From Dyella amyloliquefaciens (GTDB taxonomy: Bacteria > Pseudomonadota > Gammaproteobacteria > Xanthomonadales > Rhodanobacteraceae): a DNA stretch of 64,000 nt. The stretch's first letter is position 1, and the number at the start of each line of letters is the position of its first letter. Below, piece after piece: positions 25,454-33,606 of the stretch. The position numbers and the translations under genes are program-made. The notes under the pieces were generated by a model, which made no database searches, was not told where the DNA came from, and saw only the letters and a list, made by a program, of their open reading frames with translations. The stretch spans positions 490,906 through 554,905 of the forward strand of contig NZ_SAYT01000001.1 of NCBI RefSeq assembly GCF_004296575.1, given 5' to 3'.

Positions 25454-26674
25454 ATGTCCGAAGTGCCCCATGCAGCGGGAGTGAATGGGCCCAGCTTGCT
25501 GCGTCCACGGCAGGCCGGTGTCCATGGCAAGGTCACCAACATCGAGTTGTTTTTCGATCTGGTGTTCGTCTACGCCGTCACCCAACTGTCCCACACGTTG
25601 CTGCGCGATCTCAGCATGACGGGCGCACTGCATGTGCTGCTGCTGTTTCTGGCCGTGTGGTGGGTGTGGATTTTCACAGGCTGGATCACCAACTGGCTCG
25701 ATCCCGAACGGCTGGCGGTACGCCTGCTGCTGCTCGCGCTGATGTTCGCCGGCTTGCTGTTGTCCACCGCGCTGCCCGAGGCCTTTGCCGAGCATGGCCT
25801 GGTGTTCGCTGGCGCTTATGCCTTCATGCAGGTGGGGCGTTCGCTGTTCATGGTATGGGCATTGCGTCATTCGCCGCAGGCCGCACGGCGCAACTTCTAT
25901 CGCATCACCAGTTGGTTGGCAGCTTCGGGCGTGCTGTGGATCGCTGGCGGACTATCCTCGGATGAGACCCGCGCGGCCTGTTGGGTGGCAGCGCTCGCCA
26001 TCGAGTACTTTGGGCCGGCGATGGCCTTCTACGTACCCGGCCTGGGACGTTCCAGCACGATGGAATGGGACGTGGAGGGTGGCCATCTCGCCGAGCGCTG
26101 CAGCCTGTTCGTGATCATCGCGCTGGGCGAGTCGGTGGTGGTGACCGGCAGCAGTTTTGCCGAGAGCGCACGCAATGCCGATGCGTGGTTCGCTTTCATC
26201 ATTGCGTTCGTAGGTTGCGTGGCGATGTGGTGGATCTATTTCGATCTCGCCGTGGAACGCGGCAGCCGCTCCATCCGTCATTCGAGCGACCCTGGTCGTA
26301 CGGCGCGACTGGGCTACACCTATCTGCATCTGGTGATCGTGGCCGGCATCGTGGTCAGCGCCGTCGGCGACGAGCTGAGTCTCGGCCATCCGCACGCGAC
26401 AGTGAACGGACCGCAGGCGGCGGTGCTGCTCGGCGGTCCGGCGCTCTACCTGCTGGGCAATGCGCTGTTCAAGCAAACGGTCAATCACACCAACCTGCCG
26501 TTCTCGCATCTGGCCGGGCTGGGCCTGTTGCTGGTGCTGTGTTGGCCAGCGACCACGTTGTCCGTACTGGCGCTGGCCGGCGCGACGACGCTGGTGCTCG
26601 TGCTGGTGGCGGTATGGGAAACCCTGTCGCTGCGTAGCCTGCGCCAGGAGTTGTACGGCGCCGAGCATGAATAA
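25454..26674 (+). CDS. Low temperature requirement protein A (LtrA) family membrane protein
   Basis: A 406-residue protein with about 11-12 membrane segments and the LtrA hallmarks: VTNIELFFDLVFVYAVTQLSHTLL near the N terminus, WITNWLDPERLAVRLLLLALMF, then HLAERCSLFVIIALGESVVVTGSSFAE in the middle. LtrA was named from a Listeria cold-growth locus; its biochemical role is unknown. The ATG at 25454 follows GGGAGATCGCGCC. The last codons of this gene are partly repeated downstream in a tandem duplication (26636-26880). Confidence 0.9.
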   Translation: MSEVPHAAGVNGPSLLRPRQAGVHGKVTNIELFFDLVFVYAVTQLSHTLLRDLSMTGALHVLLLFLAVWWVWIFTGWITNWLDPERLAVRLLLLALMFAGLLLSTALPEAFAEHGLVFAGAYAFMQVGRSLFMVWALRHSPQAARRNFYRITSWLAASGVLWIAGGLSSDETRAACWVAALAIEYFGPAMAFYVPGLGRSSTMEWDVEGGHLAERCSLFVIIALGESVVVTGSSFAESARNADAWFAFIIAFVGCVAMWWIYFDLAVERGSRSIRHSSDPGRTARLGYTYLHLVIVAGIVVSAVGDELSLGHPHATVNGPQAAVLLGGPALYLLGNALFKQTVNHTNLPFSHLAGLGLLLVLCWPATTLSVLALAGATTLVLVLVAVWETLSLRSLRQELYGAEHE

Positions 26675-26897
26675 CTAGTCAGCCTCTTTTTCTGTAGGAG
26701 CGCACCCAGTGCGCGAAAAGCCAACGGAGCGGTGAAGCCGATACGCCGCGGTCGCGCACAGCCTGCGTCAAGAGCGATACGGCGCCGAGCACGAATGACC
26801 GGTCAGCCTCTTTTTGTAGGAGCGCACCCAGTGCGCGAAAAGCCAACGGAGCGGTGACGCCGATACGCCGCGGTCGCGCACTGGGTGCGCTCCTACA
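26636..26897. repeat. Tandem duplication of the ltrA 3' end plus R1 repeats
   Basis: A unit of about 122-124 bp is present twice. Unit 1 (from 26636) begins inside ltrA (AGCCTGCGCCAGGAG, TACGGCGCCGAGCATGAATAAC), runs through TCAGCCTCTTTTT and an R1 arm (26693-26716), to GATACGCCGCGGTCGCGCA. Unit 2 (from 26760) repeats this as AGCCTGCGTCAAGAG, TACGGCGCCGAGCACGAATGAC, TCAGCCTCTTTTT and an R1 arm (26815-26838). A reverse R1 arm (26874-26897) closes the second unit and can pair with either forward arm. Confidence 0.85.
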
Positions 26898-27924
26898 AAG
26901 AAGAAGTGGTGGCGCTTCGCAGCTCTTGCAGCAGTTCGTCGCCGCGCCACTCGCGCGGTTCACGCTCGACCGCGTGGACGAGCGCGGCCAGTCGTGCGTT
27001 GACGGGGGCCGCCGTGCCATGCGCTTCCGCCAGCCGGACAATCTCGCCATTGATGGCATCCACTTCGGTGGGGCGGCGGCGCTGCAGGTCCTCCCACATC
27101 GAGGACCGCGCCACAGGATCGATCGCCAGCATGCGCGAGGCCACGCGCTGGAACCACGCATCCGGCATGTCGAGGATGCGGGGCAGCCAGCGCGCTGGCA
27201 GCGGCGTAAGGCGTGCCGGCTGCATGCCGGCCGCCTTGAAGATGCACAGCGCCTCGCGCTGTGCGAGCGCGAGGCAGCGCCGCCAGGGGCGCTGTGACAG
27301 CTCATCCCGCAGCGGCAGCGACGACAGTGCGTTGATCGCGTTGTTGAGGTTGAGCAGCAGCTTGGCCGACTGCACCGCAGGCATGTCGTCGCGCAGCGTC
27401 AAGGGCAGTCCCGCGGCGTCGAACAGCGCCATGAACGGCGCCAGCAACGCATGCGATTCGACCATCAGTTCGCCGCCGGAGCCCTGATGGAAAACGCCGG
27501 GCTGACCCTGCAGCACATTGAACGGCACCATGCCCGCCAGCACCGGATGGCCGGGCAGGGCATCCCTCAGCACCTGCGTGTTGTGCAGGCCGTTCTGGAA
27601 GCTGATGACGGGAATGCCGGGGGGCAGCACGTCGGCGAGTTCGCGCGCGACAGTCTCGGTGGCGCCCGATTTCACCGTGACCAGCACGATGTGCGCCTTG
27701 GCGGCGGCAAACGGATCGGTCCGCACGTCCAGCGCGCGGCCGAGCACATGCCCTTCATGGCCTTCCAGGTCGGTCCAATCCAATCCGTGCAGTCGCCAGG
27801 CGTCCGTCACGCGGCGGCGGCCGATGAAGGTGATGCGCGCGTGCTCGTGCAGTCGCGCGCCGAGGTAACCACCCACGCTGCCCGCGCCATAGATGGCGAT
27901 ACGCGGTAAGGCATGCACGCTCAT
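26893..27924 (-). CDS. 2-dehydropantoate 2-reductase family (ApbA/PanE)
   Basis: A 343-residue NADPH-dependent ketopantoate reductase-like enzyme (pantothenate pathway in the characterised members). Seen: the Rossmann motif IAIYGAGSVGGYLGARL at residues 8-24, VLVTVKSGATETVARELADVLPP with the usual catalytic Lys in TVKS, ISFQNGLHNTQVL, and AKLLLNLNNAINALSSL with a lysine equivalent to the second catalytic one. Its ATG overlaps the stop of the upstream FAD dehydrogenase (27921-27924), so the two are translationally coupled, an unusual partner for a pantothenate enzyme. Its TAG stop codon is provided by the R1 arm at 26874-26897; the final residues ATTSSL lie just before it. Confidence 0.82.
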   Translation of the reverse strand: MSVHALPRIAIYGAGSVGGYLGARLHEHARITFIGRRRVTDAWRLHGLDWTDLEGHEGHVLGRALDVRTDPFAAAKAHIVLVTVKSGATETVARELADVLPPGIPVISFQNGLHNTQVLRDALPGHPVLAGMVPFNVLQGQPGVFHQGSGGELMVESHALLAPFMALFDAAGLPLTLRDDMPAVQSAKLLLNLNNAINALSSLPLRDELSQRPWRRCLALAQREALCIFKAAGMQPARLTPLPARWLPRILDMPDAWFQRVASRMLAIDPVARSSMWEDLQRRRPTEVDAINGEIVRLAEAHGTAAPVNARLAALVHAVEREPREWRGDELLQELRSATTSSL

Positions 27925-29579
27925 GCGATGGCGGCTGCCGCGGCGCGACCGGCAACGCGGCCGGAGAACAGGCAGCCGCCGAGGAAGCTGCCCTCCAGTG
28001 CCCGATAACCGTGCAGACCACCACCACCGAAGCCGGCGGCTTCGCCGGCCGCATACAGCCCGGATAGCGGCTGGCCATCGTGGCCGAGCACGCGTCCCTG
28101 CAGGTCGGTTTCCAGTCCGCCCAGCGACTTGCGCGTGAGGATGTTGAGACGCACCGCAATCAGCGGGCCGTTCGCGGGATCGAGGATGCGATGTGGCTTG
28201 GCCACACGCACCAGCTTGTCGCCGCGATAACGTCGCGCGTTATGGATGGCCATCACCTGCGCATCCTTCGCGTACGGGTTGTCGAACTGCAGGTCGCGCG
28301 CTTCGATCTCGCGGCGCAGGTGCGCCAGGTCGAGCAACTGGTTGCCGGCCAGTGCATTCATGCCCGCCACGAGGTCTTCCAACGTGTCGCGCACGATGAA
28401 GTCCCTGCCGTGCTGCTTGAACGCTTCCACCGGCGCGGGCGCACCCTTGCCGACCGCGCGCTTGGCTACCTGCCGCCAGCTCTTGCCGGTGAGGTCGGGG
28501 TTCTGTTCCGAACCCGAAAGCGCGAACTCGCGACGGATGATCTGCTGGTCTAGGATGAACCAGCTGTAGTCGTAACCCGTGCGACGCAGGTGATCGAGCG
28601 TGCCCAGCGTGTCGAAGCCGGGCCACAGGGGGCCGGGCAGGCGCTTGCCGGTGGCGTCGAACCACAGCGAGGACGGGCCGGGCAGGATGCGGATCGCATG
28701 CATCGGCCAGATCGGATTCCAGTTCTCGATGCCTTCGACGTAGTGCCACATGCGATCGCGGTTGATCTGTCGTGCGCCCGCGTTCTCGCTGATGCCGAGC
28801 ATGCGGCCGTCCACATGCGCGGGCACACCGCACAGCATGTGTGCCGGTGGCGAGCCGAGACGTTCGGGCCAGTTCCTGCGCACCAGTTCGTGATTGCCGC
28901 CGATGCCACCCGAGGCGACGATGACGGCCTGCGCCCGCTTCTCGAACGATTCCACTGCGTTTCGCGTGCTCGGCTTGCCGCGCTCGACCTCGTCGTGGGC
29001 CAGCACGACGCCACGAACGCCCACGACGGCGCCACCCTCGACGATGAGTTCGTCGACACGATGGCGGAAGCCGAACTGCAACACGCCCTTGGCCTGCGCT
29101 TCATGGGCGCGGCGCACGAACGGTTCGATCACACCTGGGCCGGTGCCCCAGGTGACGTGGAAACGCGGTACCGAATTGCCGTGACCCACCGCGCCGTGTC
29201 CGCCGCGCTCGGCCCAGCCCACCACCGGAAACCAGCGCATGCCCATCGCATGCAGCCAGCTGCGCTTCTCGCCCGCGGCGAAATCGACATAGGCCTTGGC
29301 CCACTGGCGGGGCCAGTGATCCTCGGGGCGGTCGAACGCCGCCGTGCCCATCCAGTCGGCCAGCGCCAGCGCGTGCGAATCGCGCACGCCCATGCGCCGT
29401 TGCTCGGGCGAATCGACAAAGAACAGCCCACCGAACGACCAGAACGCCTGTCCCCCCAGACTCTGTTCCGGCTCCTGGTCGAGCACCCATACACGCTTGC
29501 CGGCATCGGCCAGTTCCGTGGCGGCGACCAGGCCAGCAAGGCCGGCGCCCACCACGATTACGTCCCACCCTTCGCGCAT
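27921..29579 (-). CDS. FAD-binding dehydrogenase (fumarate reductase/KstD-like flavoprotein)
   Basis: A 552-residue flavoprotein of the FAD_binding_2 family. Seen: DVIVVGAGLAGLVAATELADAGKRVWVLDQE (residues about 6-36), SFGGLFFVDSPEQRRMG, a central VIVASGGIGGNHELVRRNWP and the C-terminal FAD-capping GLYAAGEAAGFGGGGLHGYRALEGSFLGGCLFSG. The last part matches a group of predicted flavin oxidoreductases related to ketosteroid dehydrogenases; the substrate is unknown. It is first in a two-gene unit with the panE-like reductase, overlapping by four bases. Confidence 0.85.
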   Translation of the reverse strand: MREGWDVIVVGAGLAGLVAATELADAGKRVWVLDQEPEQSLGGQAFWSFGGLFFVDSPEQRRMGVRDSHALALADWMGTAAFDRPEDHWPRQWAKAYVDFAAGEKRSWLHAMGMRWFPVVGWAERGGHGAVGHGNSVPRFHVTWGTGPGVIEPFVRRAHEAQAKGVLQFGFRHRVDELIVEGGAVVGVRGVVLAHDEVERGKPSTRNAVESFEKRAQAVIVASGGIGGNHELVRRNWPERLGSPPAHMLCGVPAHVDGRMLGISENAGARQINRDRMWHYVEGIENWNPIWPMHAIRILPGPSSLWFDATGKRLPGPLWPGFDTLGTLDHLRRTGYDYSWFILDQQIIRREFALSGSEQNPDLTGKSWRQVAKRAVGKGAPAPVEAFKQHGRDFIVRDTLEDLVAGMNALAGNQLLDLAHLRREIEARDLQFDNPYAKDAQVMAIHNARRYRGDKLVRVAKPHRILDPANGPLIAVRLNILTRKSLGGLETDLQGRVLGHDGQPLSGLYAAGEAAGFGGGGLHGYRALEGSFLGGCLFSGRVAGRAAAAAIA

Positions 29580-29781
29580 CCCACGACTCCCCTCATGGTG
29601 ATCAGCTTGGGTGAACTTAGCGTGCCTCTGCGGGCCTGCCTATGCGCAGTGCGTCATGACCCGGGCGTTGGGTATGACCGATGGCAGGGGATGACACCTG
29701 GCCCATGCCCGGCATGGGTGCGTGTCGCATTGTTTGCTGGCGCCACATGGCGCTGACGCGGATCTTAGGGAGGCGATCGGC

Positions 29782-30600
29782 ATGCGTACGACATTCATGG
29801 CCTGTGCAATGGCAGCTGCCTTTGCCTTCGGTGGCGCTGCACAGGCGCACGACTTCTCGGTGCACCACGGCAAGTGCGGTTATTCCACCGACTTCGACGT
29901 GAGCGTGACCCCGGAGGGCATCGACTTCAGCCGCGATACCGGACACCCCGGCACGGTGTTCATGCACGACGGGCACCTGAAAGTGGACGGCCGCGATGTG
30001 GCTGTATCCGCCGACGATGCGACGCGTCTGCGCCAGTACGAACAGGAAGTGCGCGGGCTGATGCCGGAAGTGGCTGGCATCGCACGCGAGGGCGTGAACA
30101 TCGGGTTTGCAGCGATGCGCACGGTGCTGATGACGTTCGCCGAGAACGACAGCGACCGTCATGAGCTGGTGGACAAGCTGGACCGCAATCATCGGATGGC
30201 GCTGGCCAGTATCGACAATGGACTGGGCAAGGGAGTGTGGAAGCAGCACGCCATGGATGACGCACTGGAGCAGGGCATCCAGGGATCGGTGTCCGATCTG
30301 GTCGGCAAGGTGACTGGCCAGGCCGTCACGGCGGCGTTGAGCGGTGATCAGAGCAAGGTGGCCGCGCTGGAGGCGCGTGCCGACTCGCTGGACAAGACCA
30401 TCGACAAGGAAGTCGACAAGCGTGCCGATGAGCTGAACAGGCGGGCCGATGCACTGTGCCCGAGGCTTGGCGCGCTCGAACAACTGCAGCAGCAATTCCG
30501 CTTCCGCCTGCAGGACGGCTCGCGCCTGCAACTGCTCACACACGAAGACAAGGACAACAAGAAGCTGGTAAAAGCCGCCGATCATGCGCGCGCCGATTGA
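29782..30600 (+). CDS. DUF2884 (YggN-like) periplasmic protein, copy 2
   Basis: A 272-residue exported protein: signal peptide MRTTFMACAMAAAFAFGGAAQA, then CGYSTDFDVSVTPEGIDFSR, FMHDGHLKVDGRDVAVSADDATRLRQYEQEVRGLMPE, long charged helices and the ending ALCPRLGALEQLQQQFRFRLQDG. It is homologous to 22721-23473 throughout, with the same HDGHL motif and C-terminal CP motif. The ATG at 29782 has AGGGAGG upstream, which decides against the in-frame ATG at 29722. A terminator follows. Confidence 0.82.
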   Translation: MRTTFMACAMAAAFAFGGAAQAHDFSVHHGKCGYSTDFDVSVTPEGIDFSRDTGHPGTVFMHDGHLKVDGRDVAVSADDATRLRQYEQEVRGLMPEVAGIAREGVNIGFAAMRTVLMTFAENDSDRHELVDKLDRNHRMALASIDNGLGKGVWKQHAMDDALEQGIQGSVSDLVGKVTGQAVTAALSGDQSKVAALEARADSLDKTIDKEVDKRADELNRRADALCPRLGALEQLQQQFRFRLQDGSRLQLLTHEDKDNKKLVKAADHARAD

Positions 30601-30656
30601 GGCGAACTCCGCGCATGGATCCTGAAGGTCGACGCTCCCCAGCACGACCCGCTTGT

Positions 30657-30686
30657 GCCGCGCTTCTACCCTGGCGCGGCTTTTTT
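30657..30686 (+). terminator. Rho-independent terminator after the DUF2884 gene
   Basis: A 7-bp stem, GCCGCGC (30657-30663) with GCGCGGC (30674-30680), a 10-base loop and a TTTTTTG tail, about 57 bp after the stop codon. Confidence 0.8.
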
Positions 30687-30772
30687 GTGCCCGCCTAACG
30701 CTCGAAGCAACGGAACCTTGATCGACGTGCTGCTAGGCTCGCCGGGTTTTTCCCTCGAGAGACCTGCAATCC

Positions 30773-31606
30773 ATGCACGATTTACTGGCCCGTTTGCCGC
30801 TTTCCGAAGGCACCATCAACACGATCATCAACGTCATCATCGCACTGCTGATGCTGCTCATCGGCATCTGGCTGGCGGCACGCCTGGCCAATGTCGCGCA
30901 GCGCGCCATGCATCGCGCGAACGTCGACCCCACGTTGACCGGCTTCCTGCGCAACCTCACGTATGGCGTGCTGATCGCGTTGCTCATCGTGATGGTGCTG
31001 CAGCAGGCCGGCGTGCCCTCGGCCCCGCTGGTGGCGGCGCTTGGCGCAGGCGGCCTCGCGATTGGCCTGGCCTTGCAGGGTTCGCTGAGCAACCTTGCCT
31101 GGGGCGTCCTGCTGATCGTGTTCCGCCCGTTCCGCGTGGGCGACTACATCCAGGCCGGCGGCGTGGAGGGCACGGTGCAGAGCCTGAGCCTGATGCATAC
31201 GCAGCTGGTCCTGCCCGATAACCGCGAGGCGGTGGTGCCGAACACCAAGATCGGTTCCGACGCCATCATCAACTTCAATCGCCTGGGCACGCGCCGCTTC
31301 GAAGTGAAGCTGCGCATCGGCTACAAGGACGACATCGGCAAGGCCATGGACGTGATCCGCGAGCTGCTGGCCGCCGATCCGCGCATCCTGCGCGACCCCG
31401 CGCCCGGTGTATGGACGGAAAGTCTTACCGAGAGCGGCGTGGGCCTGGTGTTGCGTGCCTACACCAGCAGCAGCGACGGCTGGGGCGCGCAGACCGACCT
31501 GTTGCGCGCGGTGAAGGATCGTTTCCAGGCCATGGGCATCAGTCTGGCGGCGCCACAGCGGGACTTCGTCCTGATGCAGGGGCGTCCGCCGGAGCAGACC
31601 ACCTGA
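30773..31606 (+). CDS. mscS: Small-conductance mechanosensitive channel, MscS family
   Basis: A 277-residue channel protein that releases solutes on hypo-osmotic shock. Three membrane helices are visible: about 15-40 (IINVIIALLMLLIGIWLAARLA), 60-85 (LTYGVLIALLIVMVLQQ), and the pore helix region LVAALGAGGLAIGLALQGSLSNLAWGVLLIVFRPFRVGDYI, with the Ala/Gly packing and the following FRVGDYIQAGGVEGTV that define MscS. The soluble C-terminal domain follows. Length is close to E. coli MscS (286). Confidence 0.93.
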   Translation: MHDLLARLPLSEGTINTIINVIIALLMLLIGIWLAARLANVAQRAMHRANVDPTLTGFLRNLTYGVLIALLIVMVLQQAGVPSAPLVAALGAGGLAIGLALQGSLSNLAWGVLLIVFRPFRVGDYIQAGGVEGTVQSLSLMHTQLVLPDNREAVVPNTKIGSDAIINFNRLGTRRFEVKLRIGYKDDIGKAMDVIRELLAADPRILRDPAPGVWTESLTESGVGLVLRAYTSSSDGWGAQTDLLRAVKDRFQAMGISLAAPQRDFVLMQGRPPEQTT

Positions 31607-31822
31607 CCAAGTGGAATACCCGGCGAGCCCTTGATGGGGCTCGGTTTCCGGGATCACTGCGACAGTTCGTCGAAAACCTTGGACCAAAGTAGTGCATACG
31701 TATGCGAATGGTGGGTTCAACCGATCCAAAACCGTCCGGAAGCGGGTCTCGTTCGCTATGATTAACGCCTTACGCGGCCGTCATCCCCGCACGGCACGCC
31801 ATCGCCATCCGTAGGAGAAACC

Positions 31823-33508
31823 ATGGCCGACCTCAAAGAAGCACGCGTTCCCGATATCGGCAGCGAGAATGTGCCGGTGATCGAAGTGCTGGTGAAGCCG
31901 GGCGACAAGGTCGCCAAGGAACAGGGCCTGGTCACGCTGGAGTCGGACAAGGCGACGATGGAAGTACCGGCCCCGTTCGCGGGCACGGTCAAGGAAGTGA
32001 AGCTCAAGGTGGGTGACGAGGTGTCCGAGGGCACCCTGATCGCCATCATCGAGGCCGAAGGCGCCGCTGCCGCGCCGGCCCCGGCTCCCGCCGCTGCCCC
32101 CGCCAAGGCCGAAGCACCGGCCAAGTCCGCACCCGCGCCCGCTCCGGCCGCAGCCCCGGCTGCCGCGCCCGCTGGCGGCGGTGGCGTGCAGGAAGTGCGC
32201 GTGCCGGACATCGGCAGCAGCGACGTGCCGGTCATCGAGATCCTGGTCAAGGTCGGCGACACCATCGCCAAGGACCAGAGCCTGATCACGCTGGAATCGG
32301 ACAAGGCCACCATGGAAGTGCCCGCGCCGTTTGCCGGCGTGGTGAAGGAATTGAAGGTCAAGGTGGGCGACGAGCTCTCCGAGGGCAGCCTGATCGCCCT
32401 GGTCGAGGCCGCTGGTGGCGCGCCCGCCGCCGCGCCGGCCCAGGCCGCCGCGCCCACCAAGGTGGAAGCGCCCAAGGTCGAAGAGAAGCCCGAGCCGATC
32501 GCCGCACGTGGCGTGATCCCGGGCAACGCGCCGGAAGGCGACGTGGCCCCGACGGCCCGTCCGCCGTTCGATGCCGGCATCGTGATGCCGGGCGACGCCC
32601 CGTACGCCAGCCCTGCCATCCGCGCCTTCGCGCGTGAGCTGGGCGTGGACATCCGCCAGGTGAAGGGTGGCGGCCGTGGTGGCCGCATCCAGCGCGAGGA
32701 CGTCACCGGTTACGTCAAGCACGCGCTCGCCTCCGGCGCGCGTCCCACCGGCGCGCCGGTCGCGGCCGGCGGCGGTCTCAACCTGCTGCCGTGGCCGAAG
32801 GTCGACTTCAGCAAGTTCGGCGAGATCGAAGAGAAGCCGTTGACGCGCATCCAGAAGATTTCGGGCGCGAACCTGGCCCGCAACTGGGCGATGATCCCGC
32901 ACGTCACCCAGCACGAAGACGCCGACATCACCGAGCTGGAAGCCTTCCGCAAGAAGCTCGGCGAAGAGAACAAGGACCTGAAGGTCACCCCGCTGGTGTT
33001 CCAGATCAAGGCGGTGGTCGCGGCGCTGAAGAAGTTCCCGCAGTTCAACGCTTCGCTGGATGAAACCGGCGAGAAGCTGATCCTCAAGAAGTACTTCCAC
33101 ATCGGCATCGCGGTGGACACGCCCGATGGCCTGGTGGTGCCGGTGATCCGTGATTGCGACAAGAAGGGCCTGCTGGACCTGGCGGTCGAACTCGGCGAGA
33201 TCTCCAAGAAGGCGCGCGACAAGAAGCTCGGCCCCAACGAAATGTCGGGCGGCTGCTTCTCGATCTCCTCGCTCGGCGGCATCGGCGGCACGGCGTTCAC
33301 GCCGATCGTTAACGCACCGGAAGTGGCGATCCTCGGCGTCTCCAAGGCGGCGACCAAGCCGGTGTGGAACGGCAAGGAATTCGCCCCGCGCCTGGTGCTG
33401 CCGCTGTCGCTCAGCTACGACCACCGCGTGATCGACGGCGCGCTCGCCGCGCGCTTCGCCTCCTACCTCGCGCAGCAGCTGGGCGACATCCGCCGTCTGT
33501 TGCTGTGA
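31823..33508 (+). CDS. aceF: Dihydrolipoyllysine-residue acetyltransferase, E2 of pyruvate dehydrogenase
   Basis: A 561-residue E2 that accepts the acetyl group from AceE and passes it to CoA. Domains: two lipoyl domains with the lipoyl-lysine motif ESDKATME (Lys43 and Lys161), each followed by an Ala/Pro-rich flexible linker, a peripheral-subunit-binding domain around residues 255-290 ([29 protein letters not shown]), then the catalytic domain ending in the active-site motif YDHRVIDGA (His534). A TATGAT -10-like hexamer lies at 31757 without a clear -35. It is followed by lpd after 98 bp, with an R2 palindrome between them. Confidence 0.96.
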   Translation: MADLKEARVPDIGSENVPVIEVLVKPGDKVAKEQGLVTLESDKATMEVPAPFAGTVKEVKLKVGDEVSEGTLIAIIEAEGAAAAPAPAPAAAPAKAEAPAKSAPAPAPAAAPAAAPAGGGGVQEVRVPDIGSSDVPVIEILVKVGDTIAKDQSLITLESDKATMEVPAPFAGVVKELKVKVGDELSEGSLIALVEAAGGAPAAAPAQAAAPTKVEAPKVEEKPEPIAARGVIPGNAPEGDVAPTARPPFDAGIVMPGDAPYASPAIRAFARELGVDIRQVKGGGRGGRIQREDVTGYVKHALASGARPTGAPVAAGGGLNLLPWPKVDFSKFGEIEEKPLTRIQKISGANLARNWAMIPHVTQHEDADITELEAFRKKLGEENKDLKVTPLVFQIKAVVAALKKFPQFNASLDETGEKLILKKYFHIGIAVDTPDGLVVPVIRDCDKKGLLDLAVELGEISKKARDKKLGPNEMSGGCFSISSLGGIGGTAFTPIVNAPEVAILGVSKAATKPVWNGKEFAPRLVLPLSLSYDHRVIDGALAARFASYLAQQLGDIRRLLL

Positions 33509-33518
33509 CGTTGCTTTT

Positions 33519-33556
33519 CCCTCTCCCCGTCGGGGAGAGGGCAGGGTGAGGGGCAG
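33519..33556. repeat. R2 palindrome in the aceF-lpd intergenic region
   Basis: CCCTCTCCCC GT CGGGGAGAGGG (33519-33541) with a GCAGGGTGAGGGGC tail. The core makes a stem of about 10 bp without a U-tract. It lies between two cotranscribed genes, where it could stabilise the upstream mRNA end or affect readthrough. Confidence 0.8.
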
Positions 33557-33606
33557 GTGCTCGCGGCACCGCCTCAACAGGTAGAGAAAGAATCAAAGGA
33601 TCCCCC

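Noticed and set aside
26693-26897. Possible CRISPR-like array
   Set aside because: Only two direct units with a third inverted arm; the units contain gene sequence and the spacers are not distinct. It is a tandem duplication with R1 arms.
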